NCBI GenBank assembly: GCA_963780165.1
Contig: CAWABB010000007.1
Location: 496,001-560,000, forward strand
Length of the DNA: 64,000 nucleotides
Direction of reading: 5' to 3'
Origin: CAWABB01 sp963780165
Lineage (GTDB): Bacteria > Bacteroidota > Ignavibacteria > UBA10030 > UBA6906
The notes below the pieces were generated by a model, which ran no database searches, was not told the DNA's origin, and saw only the letters and a program-made list of their open reading frames with translations. Made by a program: the position numbers and the translations under genes. Shown in pieces: positions 50,674-59,521 of this stretch. Within the stretch, counting starts at the first letter, position 1, and every line of letters begins with the position of its first letter.

Positions 50674-51552
50674 TCACCCCCTCCGTGCGTCCTGCACCCA
50701 GAGGAGCTTCGCCCTCAAGACGTCGAAGTACGTCCGGTCCGGCCTGCGGAGCAGCCTGACCGTGTGCGCCGCCCGCCTGATCGTGACCTCGAGGGGCGGA
50801 GCTGCGAGGACTTCCACCTTCCCGTCGGCGGAGACCATGACCTCGTCGGAGGGCGAATACGCAACGATCCGTATCACGCTCCACTCAGGGATGATGAGCG
50901 GTCGCCCGCCGAGGGTGTGCGGCGCGATGGGCGTAATCCCGAGGACATCGCTCCCCGGCGTGACGATCGGACCGTTATTCGACAGCGCGTACGCCGTGGA
51001 GCCTGTGGGGGTAGAGATGATCAGCCCATCGCCGCGATAGGTGGCCGCGAATGCCCCGTCGATGTATGTTTCCAGATCGATCAGGCGGGGCGAGTGCGAT
51101 TTGTCGATCACCACGTCGTTGATCGCCGTGATCCTCGCCCCCGGAAGCGCCGGCGTGGTCGCCTCGAGGACCGTCCTGTCTTCGACCGGGAACTTGCCCG
51201 CCAGGATCTCTGGAATCGCCGCATCGAGCTCGTCGGGGTTGACCTCCGCCAGAAACCCGAGCTTGCCGAGGTTGACGCCGAGGAGCGGCGTTCCGCGTGC
51301 GCCGATCTCGCGCGCGATACCCAGCATCGTTCCGTCGCCCCCGAACGCGATCAGAAGGTCAGATTCATCGATGCAGGACGAAAGATCCCTCGCCGCCTTC
51401 CCCCAGGTCCCCATCGCAGCGGGGCCGAGGAGCGGCACAAGCTTCCGGTCGATGACGAAGGGCACCCCGAGGCTCTCCAGCCGTGTCAACAAAGTGGCAA
51501 CAGCCCCTGACAGACCCCCCTTCGCGGGATTTCCGACGATTCCGATGGTCAT
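50674..51552 (-). CDS. nadK: NAD kinase
   Basis: A protein of 292 residues that phosphorylates NAD+ to NADP+. Motifs: GIVGNPAKGG at the N-terminus, the GGDGT motif in LIAFGGDGTMLGIARE, GVNLGKLGFLAEV, NDVVIDKSHSPRLIDLE and DGLIISTPTGSTAYALSNNGPIV. The ATG overlaps the DUF1844 gene's stop by four bases. Confidence 0.97.
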   Translation of the reverse strand: MTIGIVGNPAKGGLSGAVATLLTRLESLGVPFVIDRKLVPLLGPAAMGTWGKAARDLSSCIDESDLLIAFGGDGTMLGIAREIGARGTPLLGVNLGKLGFLAEVNPDELDAAIPEILAGKFPVEDRTVLEATTPALPGARITAINDVVIDKSHSPRLIDLETYIDGAFAATYRGDGLIISTPTGSTAYALSNNGPIVTPGSDVLGITPIAPHTLGGRPLIIPEWSVIRIVAYSPSDEVMVSADGKVEVLAAPPLEVTIRRAAHTVRLLRRPDRTYFDVLRAKLLWVQDARRG

Positions 51553-51875
51553 GACGCCCCTCCTCCGTCGGCCGGGGTCGCCGGCGGATCCCCGTCCGCT
51601 GAGGGGGTGTCCCCTTTCGCCACCTCGTCGACGTAGTTCAGCTTCAGCTCCTGGAGCATCTGACGAAGGAACTGCTCCTCCTCCGGCGCAAGGTTGCCGC
51701 GGGTGCGCACCTGCAGCATGTCGAGCGTGTCGATCGTATGCCGGGCCCCGTCCAGGTTACGTTCGATCGTGCCGGTCATCGGATTTTTTATCTTCCCCAT
51801 CTGCTGCATCGCGGCGAAGTGCAGCATGGCAACGAGCTGGCTGAACAGCGCCGCGTACATCTCCTGGCGTTCCAT
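51549..51875 (-). CDS. DUF1844 protein
   Basis: A protein of 108 residues starting MERQEMYAALFSQLVAML. The DUF1844 core has QQMGKIKNPMTGTIERNL and RHTIDTLDMLQVRTRGNL, then a variable acidic tail. The family is small, helical and of unknown function, common in the Bacteroidetes/Chlorobi and deltaproteobacterial lineages. AAGGAG stands upstream; the much longer frame above it overlaps the O-antigen ligase gene and is spurious. Confidence 0.88.
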   Translation of the reverse strand: MERQEMYAALFSQLVAMLHFAAMQQMGKIKNPMTGTIERNLDGARHTIDTLDMLQVRTRGNLAPEEEQFLRQMLQELKLNYVDEVAKGDTPSADGDPPATPADGGGAS

Positions 51876-51877
51876 GA

Positions 51878-53188
51878 CTATGGTCTCCTTCGGACAACGT
51901 CCGTAATTCCCCCGCTCCGGCCGACAGCCATCACCAGTCCCAGGGACGCCCAGAGCAACACGGCGACCTCCTGATCCCCGAAGCTCCATTCGGTGAGGCC
52001 GTGCACCTGTACCCCGACGAACACCGCGAGGGCCCCGAGCGCGACCGACCCCCCGAACCATGCATCCCTCACTGCGCGGTGGACCCGCCAGGCGGCCGTC
52101 CACACCCGGACGAACATCCAGAGCACGACCGCGAAACCGACGACGCCGAGTGTCGCGAGGAACTGCAGCGCGTTGTTGTGCGCATGGCCCCAGAGGTCGG
52201 GATAGCCAGGGGGCGCGTACGTTCGGAACAGCGCACCCAGATCGATATCCCCGACGCCGAGGATCGGATACTCCGCGATGATCCTCGTGCTCGCGGTCCA
52301 CACCATGAGCCGCGACGCGTTCTCCGGGTGGTGAAGATCGACGATGCTGCGGATTCTGCTCTCTACAAACGGCGGAGCGAAGACAATCGTCACGGCGACG
52401 ACGGCAGCAAGCGGCACGAGAAGCCTTCGATTGCGGATGACGGCGATGGCGATCGCGCCGGCAACCACCGCCAGGTATGCGCCGCGGGTGACCGTCGCAT
52501 ACAGGGAGATCACCACGGGAACGAGTGCGACGATCGACCAGATGCGCACGCGGCGCGGCGTTGCGGGATGCACGGCGAACGGGATGAGAAGCAGCGCGGC
52601 GATCATCATGACGCCCGCAGTCGTCATGTAGAACTGGAACACCCCGAGCCGCTGATTCGCATCGATCCACCCGAGCAGCACCTTCACGACGCCGATCGCG
52701 CCGACCACAGCTGCAGCGCCGAGCAACACGGCGACCGCGCGCTTCTGATCACGCTCTTCGTGCAGCGTCGATGCAAGCGCGTACACGATGCCGATCAGCA
52801 GCAAACGCTTTGCATTGATGAACGACCGCGCAGGGTCGAGCGAGAATGCGCTGGCCAGCAGCTCGGCAACCACATACGCGAGGAAGGCATAGTCCAGGAT
52901 CGTCCGTGCGGGGCGCAGGGACGGGTCGCCGGCCATTGCCACAGCCCAGACAAGGAACATCGCCCCCAGGGCAATGGAATTGACTGCAATCGAGAAATAA
53001 CTCGAGGCAAGGAAAATGAGCGTGACGGCCGCGAGGGCAGGCCGAAGGGCTGTCGCTCTCCCGGGCGCACGCTCGGCCACCGCAGCCGACCCTGCCGCGG
53101 ACACGTCAGGAGCCGACGCTCCGGAGGAGGACCTTCCGGAGGAGGACCTTCCGGAGGCGGGATCATCAGAGCCGGAACTGGAGATCAT
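51878..53188 (-). CDS. O-antigen ligase family membrane protein
   Basis: A protein of 436 residues with about ten to twelve helices. The Wzy/WaaL-type periplasmic loop region has VTRGAYLAVVAG, ENASRLMVWTASTRIIAEYP and LGVGDIDLG...YPDLWGHAHNNALQFLATLG; the GHAHNNALQ motif is the conserved one. The N-terminal ~45 residues are a Ser/Gly-rich tail encoded by a 15-bp tandem repeat (SSSGRSSSG). It should ligate or polymerise surface polysaccharide. The start at 53188 overlaps the ABC exporter's end by 23 bases. Confidence 0.88.
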   Translation of the reverse strand: MISSSGSDDPASGRSSSGRSSSGASAPDVSAAGSAAVAERAPGRATALRPALAAVTLIFLASSYFSIAVNSIALGAMFLVWAVAMAGDPSLRPARTILDYAFLAYVVAELLASAFSLDPARSFINAKRLLLIGIVYALASTLHEERDQKRAVAVLLGAAAVVGAIGVVKVLLGWIDANQRLGVFQFYMTTAGVMMIAALLLIPFAVHPATPRRVRIWSIVALVPVVISLYATVTRGAYLAVVAGAIAIAVIRNRRLLVPLAAVVAVTIVFAPPFVESRIRSIVDLHHPENASRLMVWTASTRIIAEYPILGVGDIDLGALFRTYAPPGYPDLWGHAHNNALQFLATLGVVGFAVVLWMFVRVWTAAWRVHRAVRDAWFGGSVALGALAVFVGVQVHGLTEWSFGDQEVAVLLWASLGLVMAVGRSGGITDVVRRRP

Positions 53189-54995
53189 GCAATTTCCTGT
53201 AGAGCCCGTGCTCCGCCTGGATGAGATCGTCGTGCTTGCCCGATTCCACGATCCGCCCGGCCTCGAGCACGAGAATCTTGTCCGCATGCTGGACGGTCGA
53301 GAGACGGTGAGCGATCACGATGGACGTCCGGCCTGACATAAGATTCTCGATCGCTTCCTGGACGAGCATTTCGGACTCCGTATCAAGGGCCGAGGTAGCC
53401 TCGTCAAGGATCAGGATCGGTGGGTTCTTGAGTATCGCCCTGGCCAGGGCGATACGCTGTCGCTCACCGCCGGAAATCTTCACGCCGCGCTCACCGATCA
53501 CCGACTCGTACCCCTTCGGCATGTCCATGATAAACCGGTGGGCGTTCGCCGCTTTCGCGGCCTCCATGACTTCTTCCAGCGCGCAGTCCTCGAGGCCGTA
53601 GGCAATGTTATTCCGGACGGTATCGTTGAACAGGACAGTCTCCTGGGTGACGATGCCGATGAGCGACCTGAGCGACGCGATCTCGGCAGCGCGCAGATCG
53701 ACACCGTCGATCGTGATCGAACCCCACGTCGGGTCGTAGAACCGTGGAATCAAGTCCGCCAGCGTGGATTTCCCTGCCCCGCTGGGGCCGACGATGGCCA
53801 CGACCTCACCCTTCGCGACCTTCGTGGAGATGTCCGCGAGCACAAGTTCTTCGCTTCCATACCGGAAGCTGACGTTCCGGAATTCGATCGCATCCCGGAA
53901 GCCGGTCAGGACGACGGGGTGCTCCACGTTCTTGATATTCGGCTCGGTATCGAGGAGATCGAAGACCCGCCTCCCTGCCGCAGTCGCCTCCTGAATCCGG
54001 TTGTTGACGGTGCTCAGTTCCTTGACCGGCGGCATCAGCTGGAAGATCGCGAACAGAAACCCCAGGAACTCGCTGGCACGGAGAGCGCCGTTCCCCAGGA
54101 CTTCGAGCCCGCCGTACCAGATGACAATCGCCCCTGCCACGGCGCCAAGAAACTCACTGAGAGGAGACGAAAGGTTCCTGACCTTCGTCACTCTGAACAC
54201 CGTCCGGAAAAGAGCCTGACTGGCAGCGGCGAACTTTCCACTCTCAAACGCCTCCATCCCGAACGCCTTGACCACCTTCACGCCGGAGATTGTTTCCTGC
54301 AGCACCGATGTAACGTCGGCGATCCGTTCCTGAACGAGCCCGCTCTCTTTGTGTACCCGCAGCCCGACGATAGCCGCGAGCGCCAGGATGAACGGCAGGA
54401 CGACGAACGAGATCAGCGTGAGCTTCCAGCTGATGGAGACAGCGATCGTGAGATAGGCGACAATGAGAAGCGGCTCGCGCACGGACGTGAAGAAGGTCGC
54501 CGAGATTCCCGAGATGATGACCGGAACGTCGTTGATGACGCGCGAGATCAGCCCGCCAGTCCTCTCGTTCGAAAAGAATGCGAGCGGCAAACGGTGGATG
54601 TGCTCGTACACCGCGTTTCGCATATCGCGGATGACGCCGTGCTCGACATACGTCATCAGCGTCGACTGGATATACCCGAAGACGTTCTTCAGGAGGAACG
54701 TCACCACGACGATGACGCAAATGATGAAGAGAGACTCTACCGGATCGTCTCGCAACACGAGTCCCTGAATGAACCCGGCGATCCCGCTGAGCGGAGAGGC
54801 GACGATACTGGATGCGCCCTGCGACCCCGCGGGAGCGGCCGCCAGGGGTCCGTGGAACAACGTCTCGAGCAGCGGGATGGTGAGGTATATTGAGAACCCG
54901 CTGAAGACGGAATACATCAGCGAGCAGAGGACCGAGACGCCCAGCGACGCCCAGTACGGCTTGAGGTGCTTCAGAATCCTGCGATAGGTTCCCAT
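53166..54995 (-). CDS. MsbA-like lipid A/lipid ABC exporter
   Basis: A half-transporter of 609 residues. An ABC_membrane domain (residues ~15-325) holds about six helices. The nucleotide-binding domain (~365-605) has Walker A GPSGAGKSTLADLIPRFYD, Q-loop VTQETVLF, signature SGGERQRIALARAI, Walker B LILDEATSALD and H-loop VIAHRLST. It forms a homodimer in the inner membrane that flips lipid A-core or another lipid. Glycosyltransferase and O-antigen ligase neighbours support the surface-glycan role. Confidence 0.93.
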   Translation of the reverse strand: MGTYRRILKHLKPYWASLGVSVLCSLMYSVFSGFSIYLTIPLLETLFHGPLAAAPAGSQGASSIVASPLSGIAGFIQGLVLRDDPVESLFIICVIVVVTFLLKNVFGYIQSTLMTYVEHGVIRDMRNAVYEHIHRLPLAFFSNERTGGLISRVINDVPVIISGISATFFTSVREPLLIVAYLTIAVSISWKLTLISFVVLPFILALAAIVGLRVHKESGLVQERIADVTSVLQETISGVKVVKAFGMEAFESGKFAAASQALFRTVFRVTKVRNLSSPLSEFLGAVAGAIVIWYGGLEVLGNGALRASEFLGFLFAIFQLMPPVKELSTVNNRIQEATAAGRRVFDLLDTEPNIKNVEHPVVLTGFRDAIEFRNVSFRYGSEELVLADISTKVAKGEVVAIVGPSGAGKSTLADLIPRFYDPTWGSITIDGVDLRAAEIASLRSLIGIVTQETVLFNDTVRNNIAYGLEDCALEEVMEAAKAANAHRFIMDMPKGYESVIGERGVKISGGERQRIALARAILKNPPILILDEATSALDTESEMLVQEAIENLMSGRTSIVIAHRLSTVQHADKILVLEAGRIVESGKHDDLIQAEHGLYRKLHDLQFRL

Positions 54996-55825
54996 CAGAG
55001 CCGCTTTCGCTTCGTCAGATCAACATTCGAGATGGGCGGCAGAAACCCGCCTCCGGACTTCTGCCGCATTCCGTATTCCCAGAGCTTTGCATACAGGAGC
55101 AGGGCATACACGGCATCGAGCAATGCCAGGACAAACCCGTGGAATCCGTCGCGGTACCCCTTCTTCGACACGAACATTTTCAGGAAATGCGAGAGCGGGC
55201 TGAGGATCAGTTTATGCCATGGCACCTCGGCGTGCGGCCGCTCCTTCAGGATATTGGCCACGTGCAACGACGTGTAGTCGTTGATCTTCGCCATGTAGTC
55301 GTGTATCGTCTCGTAGGTGTAATGCAACAGGAAGGATGACAGCCGGCCCCGCGGGCCGGCCGGCGCGAACCCGCCGTGAACCTCCTGGTGCTCGGCGCGG
55401 TACGAGTCCCTCCTGAAGAACCGGAACTGGTAGTCGGGGTACCATCCGCCCGCGACCAGCCATTTCCCGAAGGCGTTCACTTTGCGCGGGACGTCGTACC
55501 CGACAGCCTCCCTCTTTTCGGCAGGTGTCGAGATGATCTGGCGGATCTCCGCGGCGAGCTCTGGAGTGACCTCCTCGTCCGCGTCGATCACCAGCACCCA
55601 GTCGCCCGTGGCGTATGCGATCCCGCGTTCCACCTGCCTGCTCGAGCCGGGGTACTCGTGCTGGTAGACCCTCGCAGCATAATGGCGGGCCCGCTCGACA
55701 GTGGAATCCCGGCTAAACGAGTCCACAACCACGATTTCGTCGGCCCAGGACACACTCCCGAGACACCTGTCGATGTTTCGCTCCTCGTTGAGCGTCGTCA
55801 GGACTACCGAAATGGTCTCTTTCAA
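54995..55825 (-). CDS. Family 2 glycosyltransferase (WaaE/KdtX-like)
   Basis: A protein of 276 residues. The GT-A domain begins SVVLTTLNEERNIDRCLGSV, with DSFSRDSTVERAR and the DxD-type VLVIDADEEVTPEL. It also has GWYPDYQFRFFRRD and EVHGGF, typical of lipopolysaccharide core glucosyltransferases. A C-terminal membrane-associating helix lies at ~225-250. The start codon is TTG at 55825. The stop overlaps the ABC exporter start by one base. Confidence 0.9.
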   Translation of the reverse strand: MKETISVVLTTLNEERNIDRCLGSVSWADEIVVVDSFSRDSTVERARHYAARVYQHEYPGSSRQVERGIAYATGDWVLVIDADEEVTPELAAEIRQIISTPAEKREAVGYDVPRKVNAFGKWLVAGGWYPDYQFRFFRRDSYRAEHQEVHGGFAPAGPRGRLSSFLLHYTYETIHDYMAKINDYTSLHVANILKERPHAEVPWHKLILSPLSHFLKMFVSKKGYRDGFHGFVLALLDAVYALLLYAKLWEYGMRQKSGGGFLPPISNVDLTKRKRL

Positions 55826-55841
55826 CGGATCACCACGGCCT

Positions 55842-58421
55842 TTAGCGGACGACCAGATTCACCAACTTGTTCTTCACGACAATGGCCTTCACGAGCTGCT
55901 TCCCCTCCAGGTGCCTCTTCACGCTCTCGCTCTGAAGAGCTCGAGCCTCTAGAGATTCCTCGTCAAGATCAGGGTTAACTTCAATAGTATCACGCACTTT
56001 GCCGTTTACTTGAAGTACTACTTCAATAGTCTTCCGGGTCAATTTCGACGCGTCAAATACTGGCCAGGGCTCCCTCGACAGGGAGGATGTGTGGCCAAGC
56101 TTCTCCCAGAGCTCCTCCGCCAGGTGGGGCGCGAAGGGGGAAAGGACCTTCACAAACGGCTCCAGGATGGCTCGCGGCCGGGCTTCCGACTTGGTCATCT
56201 CGTTGACGAAGATCATCATCTGTGAGATGGCAGTGTTGAACCGGAGGGAATCGATATCCTCCCCCACTTTCTTGACGGTGGCATGGAAGACCTGGTCCAG
56301 GGCTGCCGGCACAGCGACACTGGAGACCGCAGGATCGAGGCGTTCTGACTCATCCGTATAGAGGCGCCAGACCCTGTTCAGGAACCGGAAGACCCCCTCC
56401 ACGCCCCTGGTGCTCCAGGGCTTCACGTCCTCGAGCGGCCCCATGAACATCTCGAACAAGCGCATCGCATCGGCCCCGTATTCACCGACGACGTCGTCGG
56501 GATTCACCACGTTGCCCCTGGATTTTGACATCTTCCTGGAGTCCTCGCCCAGGATGGTCCCCTGGTGCCGCAGCCGCGTGAAGGGTTCCCTCGTGCTCAC
56601 GTAGCCCAGGTCGAACAGGACTTTGTGCCAGAACCGGGCGTAGAGCAGGTGTAGGACGGCGTGTTCCGCACCTCCTACGTACCAGTCGATCGGCATCCAT
56701 CGCCGTTCCAGTCCCGGGTCGCAGAACATCGACGTGTTTTCCGGGTCGATGTACCGTAGGTAATACCAGCACGAACCCGCCCACTGCGGCATCGTGTTCG
56801 TCTCTCTCCTCCCCCTCAGGCCGGTCTCGGGGTCGATGACGTTGACCCATTCCGTCGCCAGCGCGAGGGGGGATTCGGTCGTCCCGCTCGGCTGGAATTT
56901 CTTCAGGTCCGGGAGGAGCAGTGGCAGTTGATCCTCCCGAACGGCCGTCATGGTGCCGTCTTCAAGAAGGATGATCGGGATCGGCTCACCCCAGTAACGT
57001 TGGCGTGAGAAGAGCCAGTCACGGAGCTTGTACTGTACCGTGCCCTGGCCCAGGCCCTTCGATGCAAGCCACGTGGTGATGCGCTGCTTGGCCTCGGGGG
57101 TCGACAGGCCATCCAGCGACACCTCCTTGTTGTGCGAATTGACCGCCGCCCCGTCCCCGATAAACGCCGCCGTCGAGACGTCGCCGCCCGCGACGACTTC
57201 GACGATCGGGAGGTTGAACGTCTTCGCAAACTGATAGTCACGTTCGTCGTGGCCCGGGACGGCCATGATGGCTCCGGTCCCGTAGCCCATCAGGACGTAG
57301 TCCGCAATCCAGACCGGGATGCGGGCTCCCGTTGCCGGGTTGATCACGACGCCGCCGGTATCGACCCCGGACTTCTCGGTGTCCGTTCCGCGATCCAGTT
57401 CGCTCTTGCGCGCAGCCTGGTAGGCGTACGCCGAGACCGCCCCGCGCTGCAACGGCGTGGCGAGCTTTGACACAAGAGGGTGTTCGGGCGCCAACACCAT
57501 GTACGTGGCGCCAAAGATGGTATCCGGTCGGGTAGTGAAAACGCGGATCGCACCCTCCATCCCGACGATGGGAAAGTCGACCTCCGCCCCCTCCGACCGT
57601 CCGATCCAGTTCCGTTGTTGTTCCATCGTGGATGCCGGCCAGTCCAGGTCGCCACCCTCCTCGAGCAGCCGCTCCGCATAGGCGGTGATCCGCATCATCC
57701 ACTGGCGCATGGGGCGGCGCTCGACCGTGTACCCTTTCTCCGTCCACTCGGGCACTTCTTCGTTCGCCAGCACCGTCCCGAGCTCTTCGCACCAGTTGAC
57801 GGGGATCTCGGCTACGTACGCGAGGCGCAAGGCTGCAAGGATTTCGTGCTTTTGCTTCCGGGTCATGCGCTGCCATTCGTCGGCCGTGAACCGCCCGACG
57901 CCCGGGAGCTTCCCGCTCCCTTCCGACTCGAACTCACGGACGAGATCGGCAACCGGTCGGGCCTTTCGAGCGCGCGGGTCAAACCAGGAGTCGTAGACCT
58001 TCAGGAAAATCCACTGCGTCCAGCGGTAGTAGCCGGGGTCCGTGGTGTCCACCTCGCGGTCCCAGTCGTAGCTGAGACCCAGCATCTTGATCTGCCGGCG
58101 AAACGTCGCGATGTTCTCTTCCGTGGTCTGCCGCGGGTGGATGTTGGTCTTCATCGCGTATCGCTCGGCGGGCAATCCGAACGCGTCCCACCCCATGGGG
58201 TGCAGGACGTTATAGCCGCACATGCGCTTGTAGCGTGAGAGAATGTCCGTCGCCGTATATCCTTCAGGATGCCCGACATGGAGGCCGGCGCCGGACGGGT
58301 ACGGGAACATGTCAAGGATGAAAAGCTTCGGGCCGGGGGCCGACGTGTCCGTCGCGAATGTCTTCTCTCGCTCCCAGCGGGACTGCCATTTCGGTTCGAT
58401 GGTCTTGAAAGGATACGGCAT
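55842..58421 (-). CDS. leuS: Leucyl-tRNA synthetase
   Basis: A class I synthetase of 859 residues. The HIGH-type motif lies in MFPYPSGAGLHVGHPEGY and KMSKS in RKMSKSRGNVVNP. The CP1 editing domain spans ~225-420 with FTTRPDTIFGATYMVLAPEH. The anticodon-binding and C-terminal domains complete the normal length. It charges tRNA-Leu. The recombinase gene lies upstream of the window's remaining genes, but leuS shows no sign of transfer or damage. Confidence 0.97.
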   Translation of the reverse strand: MPYPFKTIEPKWQSRWEREKTFATDTSAPGPKLFILDMFPYPSGAGLHVGHPEGYTATDILSRYKRMCGYNVLHPMGWDAFGLPAERYAMKTNIHPRQTTEENIATFRRQIKMLGLSYDWDREVDTTDPGYYRWTQWIFLKVYDSWFDPRARKARPVADLVREFESEGSGKLPGVGRFTADEWQRMTRKQKHEILAALRLAYVAEIPVNWCEELGTVLANEEVPEWTEKGYTVERRPMRQWMMRITAYAERLLEEGGDLDWPASTMEQQRNWIGRSEGAEVDFPIVGMEGAIRVFTTRPDTIFGATYMVLAPEHPLVSKLATPLQRGAVSAYAYQAARKSELDRGTDTEKSGVDTGGVVINPATGARIPVWIADYVLMGYGTGAIMAVPGHDERDYQFAKTFNLPIVEVVAGGDVSTAAFIGDGAAVNSHNKEVSLDGLSTPEAKQRITTWLASKGLGQGTVQYKLRDWLFSRQRYWGEPIPIILLEDGTMTAVREDQLPLLLPDLKKFQPSGTTESPLALATEWVNVIDPETGLRGRRETNTMPQWAGSCWYYLRYIDPENTSMFCDPGLERRWMPIDWYVGGAEHAVLHLLYARFWHKVLFDLGYVSTREPFTRLRHQGTILGEDSRKMSKSRGNVVNPDDVVGEYGADAMRLFEMFMGPLEDVKPWSTRGVEGVFRFLNRVWRLYTDESERLDPAVSSVAVPAALDQVFHATVKKVGEDIDSLRFNTAISQMMIFVNEMTKSEARPRAILEPFVKVLSPFAPHLAEELWEKLGHTSSLSREPWPVFDASKLTRKTIEVVLQVNGKVRDTIEVNPDLDEESLEARALQSESVKRHLEGKQLVKAIVVKNKLVNLVVR

Positions 58422-58429
58422 GCGTTGGC

Positions 58430-59452
58430 TCAGTTCCCGGGCGGGTTCCCGGATGCTTGGTGATGGGAAGTGTGGTGTGGTGACGCCTGGAGGTACACGT
58501 TCACCGTCTGCAGCGTGCCGAGGCGCAGGCGCTTCCTGATGTCCTCGGGCTGAGCGCCTTCCGCCGCCAGAAGGAGCGCAGCGGTATGGCGGAGCGATCG
58601 CGGGGTCACCCGCTGTCTGGTGCGCGCCGTCCGGATCCCTGCCAGCTCAAGGTACTCGTTGACGCGGTCCCGGACAGCCCGGGTTGTCATTCGGCGGCCG
58701 CGGCTGCTGTTTCCCGCACTGAGGAACAGCGGCTCGTCCCGCCCCGTCCCGGTGCGTCGTTGGAGATACTCTTGAAGAGCGAGTATGACATCGTTGGGGA
58801 GTTCGACGGATGCATCTTTGGATGGCCTCCCCTTCCCCTGGACCGCAAGCCTCCAGATCCGGCCGGTGCGTGAGAGGTCGCCGAGGTTGAGGCGGACGAT
58901 CTCCGCATCCGAAAACGCGCAGCGGAGCATGAGGCGGATGACGGCCGCGTCGCGTCGTCCACGCTCATCATCCCCACGCAGCAATTTCAGAAGGGATCTC
59001 GCATCGGCGACGCTGAGCGACTTGCGCGCGTGTGTGCGCGGCCGGGGGTTGCCGGACACCTCAAGCGCAGGATTCTGCGCGATGCCGCCTGTGCGCTGCA
59101 GGTATCCGCAGAGCCGGCGCACGGCCGTGAGATAGGTGGAGACCGAGACGTCGGACAGCCCGCGCTGCCGCGTCAGGTGCCGCTTGTAGGCCTTGATCTC
59201 ATCGACCGTGAAGCGGAGGTTGCCCTGCCGTCCGGACCAGCGGAGGAATTCCTGAAGGGATCGTTCATAGGTCCCTCGCGTTTCAGGACGGCGGGTTCGA
59301 AGACTCCGGAGAAACGACTCGACTGCGGAGGCAAGTCGCGCTGATGACCATCGCTTCGGGGGGCGCGACGAGCGCCCCGGGCGCGCGCCGTCCGTGGTGC
59401 GGCCGGCGTTCGCCCGTCGATCGGGGCGGGCCAGGTGGTGTGGAGTGATCAC
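58430..59452 (-). CDS. XerC/D-like tyrosine recombinase with altered catalytic residues
   Basis: A protein of 340 residues. A basic N-terminal tail (~1-40) is followed by a SAM-like core-binding domain (~40-130; TYERSLQEFLRWSGRQG) and the catalytic domain (~145-330). The first Arg (in MLRCAFSDAE), Lys (LAVQGKGRPSK) and Tyr (TVNVYLQ) are present. The HxxR motif reads RSLR instead of H-x-L-R, and the LGH position reads LGT, so two of the six catalytic residues are changed. The start codon is GTG. It may be an inactive or specialised Xer paralogue. It lies between leuS and the partner-switch genes, 8 bases upstream of leuS in operon direction. Confidence 0.85.
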   Translation of the reverse strand: MITPHHLARPDRRANAGRTTDGARPGRSSRPPKRWSSARLASAVESFLRSLRTRRPETRGTYERSLQEFLRWSGRQGNLRFTVDEIKAYKRHLTRQRGLSDVSVSTYLTAVRRLCGYLQRTGGIAQNPALEVSGNPRPRTHARKSLSVADARSLLKLLRGDDERGRRDAAVIRLMLRCAFSDAEIVRLNLGDLSRTGRIWRLAVQGKGRPSKDASVELPNDVILALQEYLQRRTGTGRDEPLFLSAGNSSRGRRMTTRAVRDRVNEYLELAGIRTARTRQRVTPRSLRHTAALLLAAEGAQPEDIRKRLRLGTLQTVNVYLQASPHHTSHHQASGNPPGN

Positions 59453-59521
59453 GGGGAGTCGAGCAATAACAGAATTTAGGGAATTCCACCGTGACCCGCA
59501 ACGTCAGCATGCAGCGCGGGA

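Noticed and set aside
53100..53165. 15-bp tandem repeat in the O-antigen ligase N-terminus as a regulatory element
   Set aside because: It is in frame and codes for a flexible Ser/Gly tail; two to three units of a coding repeat need no further explanation.
52001..54893. Plus-strand frames of 407 and 451 codons opposite the O-antigen ligase and ABC exporter
   Set aside because: They are very rich in Arg, Asp, His and Gly, with no domain. They are shadows of the minus-strand genes.
59283..59521. C-terminal extension of the soluble RsbU in its uncorrected frame
   Set aside because: Arg/Pro-rich sequence overlapping the recombinase gene; the conserved DDIT ending is found in the neighbouring frame.
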